A stretch of DNA of 64,000 nt from Amycolatopsis lexingtonensis (lineage in GTDB: Bacteria > Actinomycetota > Actinomycetes > Mycobacteriales > Pseudonocardiaceae). The stretch covers positions 8,964,501-9,028,500 of the forward strand of contig NZ_JADBEG010000001.1 of the NCBI RefSeq assembly GCF_014873755.1, read 5' to 3'. Numbering within the stretch: position 1 is the first letter of the stretch; each line of letters opens with the position of its first letter. Position numbers and translations under genes: made by a program. Below the pieces are notes generated by a model. It was not told the origin of the DNA, made no database searches, and worked only from the letters and a program-made list of their open reading frames with translations. Positions 8,047 through 16,343 of this stretch are shown here, one piece after another.

Positions 8047-9060
8047 ATGCTCTCCCACCTCACCGCCGTCGTCACGTCGCTGGCCGTCGTGACCGCCACC
8101 CCGGCCCACGCGGCGCCCGGCCTCGTGCCCGCCGCCGACCGCGAGGTCGTCTTCACCGTCGACGGGACCGCGACGTACGGCACCCTGCACGTGCCCGAAC
8201 ACCTTGCCGGGCAACGGATGCGCGCCGCACTGCTGCTGCCCGGCAGTGGACCCACCGACCGCGACGGCAACCAGCCGCACGCGACCCCGGGCACCCTGGC
8301 GCAGGTGGCCGGCGCGCTCGGCGGCGACCGGGTCGCCACGCTGCGCTTCGACAAGTACGGCACCGGCCGCACCGGGCTCGGTGCCTACGGCGGCCACCCG
8401 GAAGACCTCGACTACCCGGCGTTCGTCCGCCAGGCGAAGGCCGCTTACGAGGTGCTGCGCGATCAGCCGGAGACCGACGCGCACGCGCTGATGGTTCTCG
8501 GGCACAGCGAAGGCGCGATGACCGCGTTGCTGCTGGGCGGCACCGTCCACCCGCGCCCGGTCGGCCTGGCGCTGCTGCAACCGCAGGCGATCCGCCTGCT
8601 GGATCTGGTCGCACTGCAACTGCACGCCCAGACCGCTGAGGCAGAGTTCACCCCGGAGCAGCAACGCGTTATCGACGCGGCGATCGACGCCGCCGTCACC
8701 GCCCTGCGCGAACACCGGCCGGTCGACACCACCGACCTGCCGCCCGCACTGGCCCAGCTTTTCACTGCCTTCCAAGGGCCGAACGGCCGGTTCGTGGAGA
8801 GCGACGACGCCGTCTACCCATCGGACACCGTCGCGGCCCTGCGGCCGGGGACCAGGGTGCTGCTGACTTGCGGCACGAACGACGTCCAGGTCCCTTGTGT
8901 CACAACGGATGCCCTGACGGCCGCCTTGCGTCGCGCGCACACCGGTGGGCCGGGCCGGGTGCGACTGTCCGAAGTAGACCACCTGTTGCACGACGCCGAC
9001 CACCCGGACACCCTTGCCCCGGCCGTGCTCGACGCCCTGCACCGGTTCGCGGGGCGCTGA
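8047..9060 (+). CDS. Secreted alpha/beta hydrolase
   Basis: 337 aa. Residues 1-23 form a short signal peptide ending in AHAA. The nucleophile elbow GHSEG is at 152-156 (Ser154); an oxyanion region LLLPGSGPTDRDG lies near 62-74, an acid in TCGTNDVQVP and the catalytic His in the C-terminal VDHLLH. These fit a serine esterase or peptidase of the BAAT/S9-like group acting outside the membrane. It ends the tetR-linked run and is followed by a hairpin terminator. Substrate unknown. Confidence 0.8.
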   Translation: MLSHLTAVVTSLAVVTATPAHAAPGLVPAADREVVFTVDGTATYGTLHVPEHLAGQRMRAALLLPGSGPTDRDGNQPHATPGTLAQVAGALGGDRVATLRFDKYGTGRTGLGAYGGHPEDLDYPAFVRQAKAAYEVLRDQPETDAHALMVLGHSEGAMTALLLGGTVHPRPVGLALLQPQAIRLLDLVALQLHAQTAEAEFTPEQQRVIDAAIDAAVTALREHRPVDTTDLPPALAQLFTAFQGPNGRFVESDDAVYPSDTVAALRPGTRVLLTCGTNDVQVPCVTTDALTAALRRAHTGGPGRVRLSEVDHLLHDADHPDTLAPAVLDALHRFAGR

Positions 9061-9089
9061 TTTCCGGCTCCTGAGCAGTTCGATGAGGC

Positions 9090-9115
9090 CTCCCGCGCCA
9101 TCCTGAGCGCGGGAG
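9090..9115 (+). terminator. Hairpin terminator after the secreted hydrolase
   Basis: CTCCCGCGC (9090-9098) and GCGCGGGAG (9107-9115) form a 9-bp GC stem with an 8-nt loop, followed by CCTTCTGCT rather than a clean T-tract, as is common in actinobacteria. Confidence 0.6.
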
Positions 9116-9158
9116 CCTTCTGCTGTCCGCCCCCTTGCGGGCCAGGCCGCGGTCATAT

Positions 9159-9176
9159 ACTTTACGGCCGTAAAGT
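9159..9176. promoter_or_regulatory. 18-bp perfect palindrome, TetR-type operator
   Basis: ACTTTACGGCCGTAAAGT is a perfect palindrome 38 bp upstream of the CocE-type hydrolase start. The TetR gene at 11785, third in the same run, is the natural candidate to bind it. Confidence 0.65.
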
Positions 9177-9214
9177 TTAACGACCTGATCGATCCGCTGA
9201 AGGGAGTTCGGCGC

Positions 9215-10936
9215 ATGATCGAGGAACGCGACACCCGGGTCACCATGCGGGACGGCACGCGGCTGGCGGTGGACGTCTACCGCCCGGACGAGCCGGGCGA
9301 GTACCCCGTTCTCTACGCGAGTGCGTTGCACAACAAGGACATCCAAGGTCCCGACATCGCGGACGTGCTGCCGCCCCAGCCCGCGCACGCGCCCCTGTGG
9401 TTCGGGCCGATCGAGGCCGGGGACACGCGGCAGTTCGTCGCCAACGGCTACGTGCACGTCATCGCGCAACCGCGTGGCTCGGCGAAGTCCGAGGGGTACT
9501 ACGGCGAAGAGGACACCGACCACTACGACCTGATCGAGTGGATCACGCGGCAGCCGTGGTCCGACGGCAACGTCGGGATGGTCGGCATCTCCGGCTACGC
9601 GGGGGAGCAGTGGCGCGCCGCGGCCCAGGGGCATCCGGCGCTCAAGGCGATTTTTCCTTACGACGCTTGCAGTGCGTACGGCGGGATGTTCGGGTTCCGC
9701 GACCTCCACCCCGGCGGGGTGCTGCACACGTTCCCGTACCTGCTCGACGTGTTCAGCACCGTGCACGAGCCGCGGGACCGGCCCGGGCCGCTGCCGGACG
9801 AGGAAGAGGCGCTGTGGCGGGAGGCCATGGCGAACCCGGACTTCAAGCAGTACGTCAACCTGTACAACATCCTGACCCAGAAGGGACAGCGCACGTTCGT
9901 CATGTACCACGCCATGACCCACCCGTGGGAGGCGGACGGCGTGGTCGAGCAGGCCGAGGAGACCTTCGAGAAGATCAAGGTCCCCTTCTACACCGGCTCA
10001 GGTGCCTACGCGTACACGTACAAGCTCCACTGGCTGGGCGCGCAGCACTACTTCCGGAACGTCGACCAGCCGAAGAAGCTGATCTTCACCGGGCCGGCGC
10101 ACGTCGAGCGGCCGTTCCACCAGTACCACGACGAGATCATCCGGTGGTACGACCACTGGCTCAAGGGCATCGACACCGGCATCATGGCCGAGCCGCCGGT
10201 GCGCTACTGGCTCATGGGCCGCAACGAATGGCGCACAGGCGAGGACTGGCCGCTGCCACAAACGGAATGGACGAAGTTCCACCTCGGCGCCTGGGAGTCG
10301 CTGAGCGTCGAACCCCCGCGACCCGCGGCCGAGTCCGCGCGGAAGCCCGACGTCTTCACGCAGATGCCGCTCACCAGGACGAAGACGGTCGAGCGCCTGC
10401 GTTATCTCAGCGAGCCGCTGGCAGACGACCTGACGGTGGTGGGTCCGATCAGCCTTACGCTGTACGCCGAAATCGACAAGCCGGACACGAACTGGATCGT
10501 CGTCCTGAAGGACGTGGGTCCGGACGTGTCCGTGCGCACGGCGCGTGAAGGCGAACGCGACCTGCCCGCGAACCTCCCTGAACGGGAGCTGACCCGTGGC
10601 TGGCTCAAGGCGTCGTACCGCGCGCTGGACGAGGAGCGGTCCACGCCCTGGGAGCCGTTCCACAAGCTGACCCGTGACTCCGTCGCGCCGGTCGAACCGG
10701 GCGAGGTCGTCGAGTACCGGATCCAGATCCTCGCGACCGCCAACACGTTCCGGGCCGGGCACCGGATCTGCCTCGAGATCACCAGCATGGACGTCCCGAC
10801 CGGAACCGGCGCCATGAGCGGCGTCGAGTACATCCCGTACCACGTCACTCGCAGCGAGACCGTGACCCACCGGATCTACCACGACGCCGACCGGCCGTCG
10901 CACCTCCTGCTCCCCGTCATCCCCGAAACGGCCTGA
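9215..10936 (+). CDS. CocE/NonD-family hydrolase (X-Pro dipeptidyl-peptidase-like)
   Basis: 573 aa, ATG behind AAGGGAG. N-terminal alpha/beta-hydrolase domain with the nucleophile elbow GISGYAG (Ser126) and the oxyanion region HVIAQPRGSAKSEG; a C-terminal jelly-roll domain (~residues 330-560) carries the VVEYRIQIL ... FRAGHRICLEIT signature of peptidase family S15/CocE. Family members cleave acyl esters or amides such as cocaine, cephalosporins or X-Pro peptides. No signal peptide. Preceded by a TetR-type palindrome and followed at 20 bp by an enoyl-CoA hydratase-like gene, so it probably belongs to a small regulated catabolic operon. Confidence 0.85.
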   Translation: MIEERDTRVTMRDGTRLAVDVYRPDEPGEYPVLYASALHNKDIQGPDIADVLPPQPAHAPLWFGPIEAGDTRQFVANGYVHVIAQPRGSAKSEGYYGEEDTDHYDLIEWITRQPWSDGNVGMVGISGYAGEQWRAAAQGHPALKAIFPYDACSAYGGMFGFRDLHPGGVLHTFPYLLDVFSTVHEPRDRPGPLPDEEEALWREAMANPDFKQYVNLYNILTQKGQRTFVMYHAMTHPWEADGVVEQAEETFEKIKVPFYTGSGAYAYTYKLHWLGAQHYFRNVDQPKKLIFTGPAHVERPFHQYHDEIIRWYDHWLKGIDTGIMAEPPVRYWLMGRNEWRTGEDWPLPQTEWTKFHLGAWESLSVEPPRPAAESARKPDVFTQMPLTRTKTVERLRYLSEPLADDLTVVGPISLTLYAEIDKPDTNWIVVLKDVGPDVSVRTAREGERDLPANLPERELTRGWLKASYRALDEERSTPWEPFHKLTRDSVAPVEPGEVVEYRIQILATANTFRAGHRICLEITSMDVPTGTGAMSGVEYIPYHVTRSETVTHRIYHDADRPSHLLLPVIPETA

Positions 10937-10956
10937 TACCAGTGAAGGAGCGCAGC

Positions 10957-11745
10957 ATGAGCAGTGTTCGATTCGAGCGGCAGGGCGGCATCGGCCGGAT
11001 CCTGCTCGCGGACCCGCCCCACAACCGCGTCGGCACCCGGTACGCCGCCGACCTGCGCGACGCAGTGCACGCGGCCGGAGAAAGCGCTATCCGCGTGCTC
11101 GCTGTCGTCGCGGAAGGACCGAACTTCAGCCTGGGCGGTGATGTCCGCGAGTGGCCGGGCCAGGACGGCAACTGGTTCCGCACCTTCGTCCGCGACGTCC
11201 ACACGTCGTACCGGGCGATCGAAGCCTTGCGCGTGCCGACCGTGGCGGTCGTGCGCGGCCTCGCGTTCGGCGGGGGCTTCGAGCTGGCGCTCGCCTGCGA
11301 CTTCCTCGTGGCCGCCGACACCGCGGTTTTCCGGTGCGTCGAGGTCACCACGGGCATGCTGCCGGTCGCCGGCGGCCTCCAGCGGCTGGCCGAACGCGCG
11401 GGCCGGGCGCGTGCTCAGCGCTTCGCCACTCTCGGCGAGCCGATTTCCGGCACCCAAGCAGGGGAACTCGGGATCGCCACGCACGTGGTCCCCGAGTCCG
11501 AACTCGACGCCGAGGCCGACGCACTCGTGCGACGCCTCGCCGTCGGACCGACGCGCTCGTACGTCGCCACCCGGACGTTGCTCAAGGTCTGGTCCGGCGG
11601 CGGCGTCGCGGCCGCGGACGAAGTGGTTCTCGACGTGGCCATGGAGCTGTACGACGGCCCGGACGTCCAGCGCGGTTTCGTCAACACGGCCAAGGCTTTC
11701 GACGCCGGCGTCGAGCCACCCGAGATCGCGTTCGACGGCCGGTAG
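10957..11745 (+). CDS. Enoyl-CoA hydratase/isomerase (crotonase) family protein
   Basis: 262 aa from ATG 10957; the earlier GTG at 10942 overlaps the AAGGAG ribosome site and is rejected. Crotonase oxyanion-hole segments are present (FSLGGDV and the FGGGFELALACD block). The region around the catalytic Glu reads FRCVEVTTGMLPVAGG, so one acidic residue is kept but the second catalytic Glu is not obvious. Reaction on the acyl-CoA is therefore uncertain. Co-directional with the CocE hydrolase and the TetR gene. Confidence 0.85.
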   Translation: MSSVRFERQGGIGRILLADPPHNRVGTRYAADLRDAVHAAGESAIRVLAVVAEGPNFSLGGDVREWPGQDGNWFRTFVRDVHTSYRAIEALRVPTVAVVRGLAFGGGFELALACDFLVAADTAVFRCVEVTTGMLPVAGGLQRLAERAGRARAQRFATLGEPISGTQAGELGIATHVVPESELDAEADALVRRLAVGPTRSYVATRTLLKVWSGGGVAAADEVVLDVAMELYDGPDVQRGFVNTAKAFDAGVEPPEIAFDGR

Positions 11746-11784
11746 GTTACGGGAGCCGGGCCGTCTTCGGTGTTAGGGTTCGGC

Positions 11785-12483
11785 ATGGCATCGAGAAGCA
11801 CGTCCGCCGCCAAGAAGGGGCCGGACGCTTCGACCGGGGCCGGACGACCACGCCGGCGCGCGGAGCAGCAACGGTCCCAGGCCACGCGCGTGACCATCCT
11901 CTCCGCGGCTTTCGCCGAGTTCGCCGAGAAGGGCTTCGAGACGGCCAGCATCCGCGGCATCGCCGACCGCGCGGGCGTGCAGCACCCGTTGATCACGTAC
12001 CACTTCCCGAGCAAGGACCTGCTGTGGCGCGCGACGGCCGAGGCCACCTTCGCGCGGATCAGTCAAGAGTGGGACGAGCAGGCCGTCCGCGACGCGGACC
12101 TGGACCCACTGGAACGCCTGCGCGCGGAGTACGGCGTGCTGTTCCGCCACACGGTTCGCTTCCCGGATTTCCACCGCTTCATGCGCCAGGAGGCGACCAC
12201 CCACAACCCGCGGCTGCGGTGGGCCGCGGACACGGTCCTCAAGCCCCTGCTCGACCGGCTGCTGCCGCAGATCGCGGCCGCCCAGGACCAGGGCCTGCTG
12301 CCCGAGGTCGAGCCGATCCTCTTCCACTACATGATGGTCAGCCTCACGGCCACCCTGTCGGAGTTCGGCCCCGAGATGCAGGTGACGAGCGGCGTGCCGG
12401 CCGACCGGCCGGACGTCGCCGACGCGTACTGGAACCTGGTGGACCGGATCGTGTTCGCGGCCGTGGACCAGTCCCGCGACTGA
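11785..12483 (+). CDS. TetR/AcrR-family regulator with large ligand domain
   Basis: 232 aa from ATG 11785. A TAGGGT string ends 6 bp before the ATG and no ribosome site is present, which suggests a leaderless transcript. The first 28 residues are basic and disordered; the helix-turn-helix (TASIRGIADRAGVQHPLITYHFPSK) follows, then a CecR-like ligand domain. Likely regulator of the upstream CocE-hydratase genes through the palindrome at 9159. Confidence 0.87.
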   Translation: MASRSTSAAKKGPDASTGAGRPRRRAEQQRSQATRVTILSAAFAEFAEKGFETASIRGIADRAGVQHPLITYHFPSKDLLWRATAEATFARISQEWDEQAVRDADLDPLERLRAEYGVLFRHTVRFPDFHRFMRQEATTHNPRLRWAADTVLKPLLDRLLPQIAAAQDQGLLPEVEPILFHYMMVSLTATLSEFGPEMQVTSGVPADRPDVADAYWNLVDRIVFAAVDQSRD

Positions 12484-12494
12484 ACCGGGAACGC

Positions 12495-13100
12495 TTACGC
12501 TTCCCGCACGAGCGGACGAAGCAGAAGCTCGATCAGCCGGTGCTCGAGATCGGCATCGTCCGCCACCTCACGACGCAGCGCCCTTCCTGCGACGAACGTG
12601 ACGAGCGACCACGCCGTCGTCGTGGGATCGAAGTCCTCGCGCAGCTCGCCGGAACGACGGCCCTCGGCCAGTAGTCCGGCGAACTCGTCGACCACCCGCC
12701 GGACCGCGGCCCGGGCGGCGGTCCGGACGACCGGATCGGCGCCCGACGTGGTGCCTTCGGTGAACAGGACCCCGACCGATCCCGGTGCGTGCATCGCGTC
12801 GAGGTGTTCGGGTGCCAGGAGGTGCCGAAGGGTCTCGGCGACGGGTTGCCGGGTGGCCCGGATGCCGTCCAGCATGGCGACCGCCACGGTGGTGGCGCGT
12901 TCCAGCACGGCCGCGAACAGCTCTGCCTTCGAGCCGAAGTTCTGGAAGATCACGGGCTCGCTGACCCCGACGGCCGCGGCGATCTCGGCGGTTTTCGTGC
13001 GCTGGTAACCGCGTTCGGCGAACACCGCGGTCGCCGCGGCGAGGATCGTCTCCCGGCGCTGCTCGGCGGTCAGCCGGGTCCGGCCTGCACTGCGAATCAC
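12495..13100 (-). CDS. TetR/AcrR-family regulator
   Basis: 201 aa, GTG at 13100. The DNA-binding domain includes TAEIAAAVGVSEPVIFQNFGSK and an arginine-rich C-terminal domain follows. TACGAT six bases before the GTG and the absence of a ribosome site suggest a leaderless start. Transcribed divergently from a methyltransferase gene; two copies of one palindrome between them are the expected operators. Its 3' end faces the other tetR across 11 bp. Confidence 0.88.
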   Translation of the reverse strand: MIRSAGRTRLTAEQRRETILAAATAVFAERGYQRTKTAEIAAAVGVSEPVIFQNFGSKAELFAAVLERATTVAVAMLDGIRATRQPVAETLRHLLAPEHLDAMHAPGSVGVLFTEGTTSGADPVVRTAARAAVRRVVDEFAGLLAEGRRSGELREDFDPTTTAWSLVTFVAGRALRREVADDADLEHRLIELLLRPLVREA

Positions 13101-13129
13101 CCGGTCATCGTATCGGCCTTGCCGAGCGG

Positions 13130-13175
13130 ACTTAGTTGCGACTAAGTTGTGGGCATAACTTAGTCGTCACTAAGT
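13130..13175. promoter_or_regulatory. Two tandem ACTTAGT-N4-ACTAAGT operators
   Basis: ACTTAGT-TGCG-ACTAAGT (13130-13147) and ACTTAGT-CGTC-ACTAAGT (13158-13175) are two copies of one 18-bp dyad, centred 28 bp apart in the divergent promoter between tetR (12495-13100) and the methyltransferase. Paired TetR operators fit autoregulation plus repression of the methyltransferase. Confidence 0.75.
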
Positions 13176-13189
13176 AGCGAGGTGTGCGG

Positions 13190-13828
13190 ATGAAACTCCG
13201 AGAAGCTCTGATCCATGGCGGACGTCGTGAAGAGGGTGTGGTCGTCACCCGGCCACGGCTGTACGAGGCCGCGCTCCGCGTCGCGTTCGTCGGACGTGCT
13301 CGCGTGTTCCGGACGTTGGTGGCCAACTCCGGAGCGCGGCCGGGTGACCGCGTTCTCGACGTCGGCAGCGGCAGCGGGTACCTGGCCCGGATCGCGGCGA
13401 AGGAGGTCGGCGCGGGCGGATCCGTCCTCGGGGTCGACGCGTCGGCCGAGATGGTCGCCTACTCCCGCCGCACCGTGCCGGCGCCCTCATGCCGGTTCGA
13501 AGTCGGAACGGCGCAGTCGCTGCCGTGCGCCGACGACGAATTCGACGTCGTGCTGTCCAGCTTCGTCATCCACCACCTGCCGGACGAGGACCAGGTCGCC
13601 GCCATCGGCGAAATGCGCCGCGTGCTGCGGCCCGGCGGACGGCTGCTCCTGGCCGATTTCAGGCCGCCGCGCTCGCGGCTCGCCCGGCACCTCGTCGGCG
13701 CCCTCACCGGCTCCCGCATGCTGGACAACCCCGACGGGCGGCTGGCCGGGCTCGTCCGCGCCGCCGGGTTCACGGTCCTGGACGCGGGTGATCTCCGGAT
13801 GATCCACTACGTCCTGGCCACGACCTGA
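13190..13828 (+). CDS. Class I SAM-dependent methyltransferase
   Basis: 212 aa from ATG 13190 behind GAGG. Motif I DRVLDVGSGSGYLARIA, an acidic motif II around VLGVDASAEM, and LRPGGRLLLADFRPP place it in the UbiE/Methyltransf_11 group that methylates small molecules. It lies opposite a TetR gene across two shared operators, so it may be induced by the compound it modifies. Substrate unknown. Confidence 0.85.
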   Translation: MKLREALIHGGRREEGVVVTRPRLYEAALRVAFVGRARVFRTLVANSGARPGDRVLDVGSGSGYLARIAAKEVGAGGSVLGVDASAEMVAYSRRTVPAPSCRFEVGTAQSLPCADDEFDVVLSSFVIHHLPDEDQVAAIGEMRRVLRPGGRLLLADFRPPRSRLARHLVGALTGSRMLDNPDGRLAGLVRAAGFTVLDAGDLRMIHYVLATT

Positions 13829-13871
13829 CGACTCGCGGCGCGAACATGAAAGAGGAATGAAGAGGAAAGTG

Positions 13872-13944
13872 TGCCCTCGGCAGGATTCGAACCTGCGACA
13901 CCTGCCTCCGGAGGGCAGTGCTCTATCCCCTGAGCTACGAGGGC
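13872..13944 (-). tRNA. tRNA-Arg(CCG)
   Basis: A 73-nt cloverleaf on the minus strand: acceptor GCCCTCG pairing with CGAGGGC, D arm GCTC/GAGC, anticodon stem CTGCC/GGCAG with loop CTCCGGA (anticodon CCG), and T arm GCAGG-TTCGAAT-CCTGC. The 3' CCA is not encoded. A partial copy of this tRNA lies on the plus strand at 19013-19044. Confidence 0.95.
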
Positions 13945-14093
13945 CCATCGCTGGGCGACTTCGAAAGCTTAGCGCATCCCCCGAGCCCCTCGCGCGCAGG
14001 TTCCCCGACCCGCGTTCTCCCAGGTCAACGCGATGAAGTTGATCGGCTCCGCGGACCGTCGCTAGCGTGGGAACCCCACCCGAAGGAGCCGTG

Positions 14094-15209
14094 ATGGCCG
14101 AGCCGTTCCAGGTAGCTCTCGACGAGAGTGATATCGCCGATCTGCGGGAGCGGCTGCGGCGGACCCGGTGGCCCGAGGCCGAAACCGTGACCGACTGGTC
14201 GCAGGGGGTGCCGCTGGCCTACGTCAAGGAGCTCTGCCGGGACTGGGGTGAGGAGTACGACTTCGGGTTCGCCCGGCGGCTGAACGTCTTCCCGCAGTTC
14301 CGGGCCACCGTCGACGGGGTCGGGGTGCACTTCCTGCACGTCCGGTCCGAGGTGCCCGGCGCGCTGCCGCTCGTGCTCACCCACGGGTGGCCCGGGTCCG
14401 TGGTGGAGTTCCTCGACGTGATCGGGCCGCTCACCGACCCCGAGGCGCACGGGGGTGATCCGGCCGACGCGTTCCACGTGGTCGTGCCGTCGCTGCCCGG
14501 GTTCGGGTGGAGCGACAAGCCCGCGCTGAAGATCCCGCGCGTCGCGGCGCTGTGGGACGAACTGATGGTGTCGCTCGGCTACGACCGCTACGGCGCACAG
14601 GGCGGCGACTGGGGTGCCGCCATCACCAACTCGCTCGCGCAGGTCGCGCCGCCAGGGCGGGTGGCCGGCGTGCACGTCAACTTCGCGCCCGTGCGGATTG
14701 ACCAGGGCGACCTGACGCCCACCGAGGAGCGGGCGCTCGCCGACCTCCAGGAGTTCCGGCGGACCGGGAGCGGCTACTCCGCCGAGCAGGGCACGCGGCC
14801 GCAGACGCTCGGCTACGGGCTCACCGACTCGCCCGCCGGCCAGGCCGCCTGGATCGTCGAGAAGTTCTGGGCCTGGACCGACCACAAGGGGCACCCCGAG
14901 GACGCCGTCGACCGGCAGAAGATCCTCGACGACATCTCCGTTTACTGGTTCACCGCGACGGCGGCGTCCTCGGCGCGGATGTACTGGGAGAACAACGACC
15001 GCGATCCGTCCACGGTGGACGTGCCGGCCGGGGTTTCGGTGTTCCCCAAGGAGATCGTGCGGCCGTCGCGGCGGCAGGCCGAGCAGCGCTACACCGATCT
15101 GCGCTGGTTCGAGGAGCTGCCCGTCGGCGGGCACTTCGCCGCGCTCGAGCAGCCGCGGCTGTTCGTCGAGCAGGTTCGCGGGTTCTTCCGGCTGGTTCGC
15201 GAAGTGTGA
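14094..15209 (+). CDS. Epoxide hydrolase, EHN-type
   Basis: 371 aa from ATG 14094 behind AAGGAG. The N-terminal EHN region (residues ~1-105) precedes an alpha/beta-hydrolase core with LTHGWPGSVVEFL, the nucleophile Asp in AQGGDWGAAI, and the catalytic His in VGGHFAALEQP. This is the microsomal-type epoxide hydrolase layout, which opens epoxides to diols. No signal peptide. A 15-bp hairpin ends the transcript directly after the stop. Confidence 0.88.
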   Translation: MAEPFQVALDESDIADLRERLRRTRWPEAETVTDWSQGVPLAYVKELCRDWGEEYDFGFARRLNVFPQFRATVDGVGVHFLHVRSEVPGALPLVLTHGWPGSVVEFLDVIGPLTDPEAHGGDPADAFHVVVPSLPGFGWSDKPALKIPRVAALWDELMVSLGYDRYGAQGGDWGAAITNSLAQVAPPGRVAGVHVNFAPVRIDQGDLTPTEERALADLQEFRRTGSGYSAEQGTRPQTLGYGLTDSPAGQAAWIVEKFWAWTDHKGHPEDAVDRQKILDDISVYWFTATAASSARMYWENNDRDPSTVDVPAGVSVFPKEIVRPSRRQAEQRYTDLRWFEELPVGGHFAALEQPRLFVEQVRGFFRLVREV

Positions 15210-15211
15210 CG

Positions 15212-15245
15212 AATCCACCAGGCGGGAAGCCCCGCCTGGTGGATT
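15212..15245 (+). terminator. Hairpin terminator after the epoxide hydrolase
   Basis: AATCCACCAGGCGGG (15212-15226) pairs perfectly with CCCGCCTGGTGGATT (15231-15245) across a 4-nt loop. No T-tract follows. Confidence 0.65.
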
Positions 15246-15302
15246 GGTCGTGACCGTCCTCCGGGGTAGCTTTCCGAGTGGGTGAACTTAGGCTGCCCTC
15301 TG

Positions 15303-15331
15303 TTGCACATATGCGCATCTCACTATATGTT
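15303..15331 (+). promoter_or_regulatory. Promoter with overlapping ArsR/SmtB-type dyad for the CDF gene
   Basis: TTGCAC (15303-15308), a 17-bp spacer and TATGTT (15326-15331) form a promoter. The dyad ACATAT (15307-15312) / ATATGT (15325-15330) with 12 bp between arms sits inside it, the usual placement for a metal-sensing ArsR-family repressor. The regulator gene is not in the window. Confidence 0.6.
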
Positions 15332-15363
15332 TGCGGCGACGGTGAACCGGGAACGGAGGCGGT

Positions 15364-16284
15364 ATGGGGCAGGGACACGGCCACGGGCACGCGATCGCGC
15401 CGGCGAGCGCGTCGGGCCGGTACGTGCGGAGCCTGACCATCGCCCTGTCCATCGGCGCCGGCTTCATGGTCCTGGAGTTCGTCGTCGGCTTCGCGACCGG
15501 CTCACTGGCCCTGATCTCGGACGCGGCGCACATGTTCACCGACGTCCTCGGCGTCGGCATGGCCCTGACCGCGATCATCCTGGCGCGCCGCAGCGGCCCC
15601 ACGGTCAGCCGCACCTTCGGCCTCTACCGCGCGGAGGTGCTGGCGGCGCTCGGCAACGCCGTCCTGCTCTTCGGGGTCGCCGGGTACGTGCTGATCGAGG
15701 CCTTCGGCCGCATCGGCGACCCACCGGCTGTCCCGGGCCTCCCCGTCCTGCTCGCCGCCGCGGCGGGCCTGGTCGCCAACATCGTGTCGTTCACCGTGCT
15801 GCGCGCGGGCGCGAAGGAGAGCCTCAACGTCCGCGGCGCGTACCTCGAGGTCGTCGCCGACCTGATCGGCTCGGTCGGCGTCCTGATCAGCGGCGCGCTG
15901 ACGCTGCTGACGGGCTGGCGCTACGCCGACCCGATCATCGGCGTCGCGATCGGCCTGTTCGTGCTGCCCCGCACGTGGGTGCTGGCCCGCCGCGCCCTGC
16001 GCATCCTCTTCCAGCACGCACCGCGGGGCGTGGACGTCGGGGCGATCAACGCGGAGCTGGCGGCGTTGCCGGGCGTGGCGGACGTGCACGACCTGCACGT
16101 CTGGACGCTCACGTCGGGCATGGAGGTGGCGTCGGCGCACTTGACGCTGGCGCCGCCCGCGCAGCAGTCGGACGTGCTGACGGAGGCGCAGAATCTGCTG
16201 GCGTCGCGGTATGCGATCGAGCACGCGACCTTGCAGGTGGAGGCGCCGCAGTGTGCGCGGCGCTGCCAGGAGCTTTCCTGGTAG
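15364..16284 (+). CDS. Cation diffusion facilitator (CzcD-like) metal exporter
   Basis: 306 aa, ATG behind GGAGG. The N-terminus is His-rich (GHGHGHA). Six membrane segments follow, with the metal-site motif DAAHMFTDVLGVG in TM2 and EVVADLIGSVGVLISG in TM5, then a cytoplasmic C-terminal domain with VADVHDLHVWTLTSGM. This is the Zn/Co/Cd-proton antiporter family; Zn(II) is the likeliest substrate. The promoter carries an ArsR-type dyad. Its 3' end lies just before the upstream block of the second STAND gene. Confidence 0.9.
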   Translation: MGQGHGHGHAIAPASASGRYVRSLTIALSIGAGFMVLEFVVGFATGSLALISDAAHMFTDVLGVGMALTAIILARRSGPTVSRTFGLYRAEVLAALGNAVLLFGVAGYVLIEAFGRIGDPPAVPGLPVLLAAAAGLVANIVSFTVLRAGAKESLNVRGAYLEVVADLIGSVGVLISGALTLLTGWRYADPIIGVAIGLFVLPRTWVLARRALRILFQHAPRGVDVGAINAELAALPGVADVHDLHVWTLTSGMEVASAHLTLAPPAQQSDVLTEAQNLLASRYAIEHATLQVEAPQCARRCQELSW

Positions 16285-16289
16285 CGCAG

Positions 16290-16343
16290 TAACGCCCGCG
16301 CGGACCGTGGAGACTGTTCCAGGGTATTGGCGGCGCGAGAGGG
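16290..16343 (+). promoter_or_regulatory. Upstream block shared by both STAND genes (copy 2)
   Basis: TAACGCCCGCGCG, GAGACTGTTCC and GGCGGCGCGAG occur here in the same order as before copy 1 (3332-3393). The block begins 6 bp after the CDF stop, so the duplicated segment stops sharply at that gene. Confidence 0.55.
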
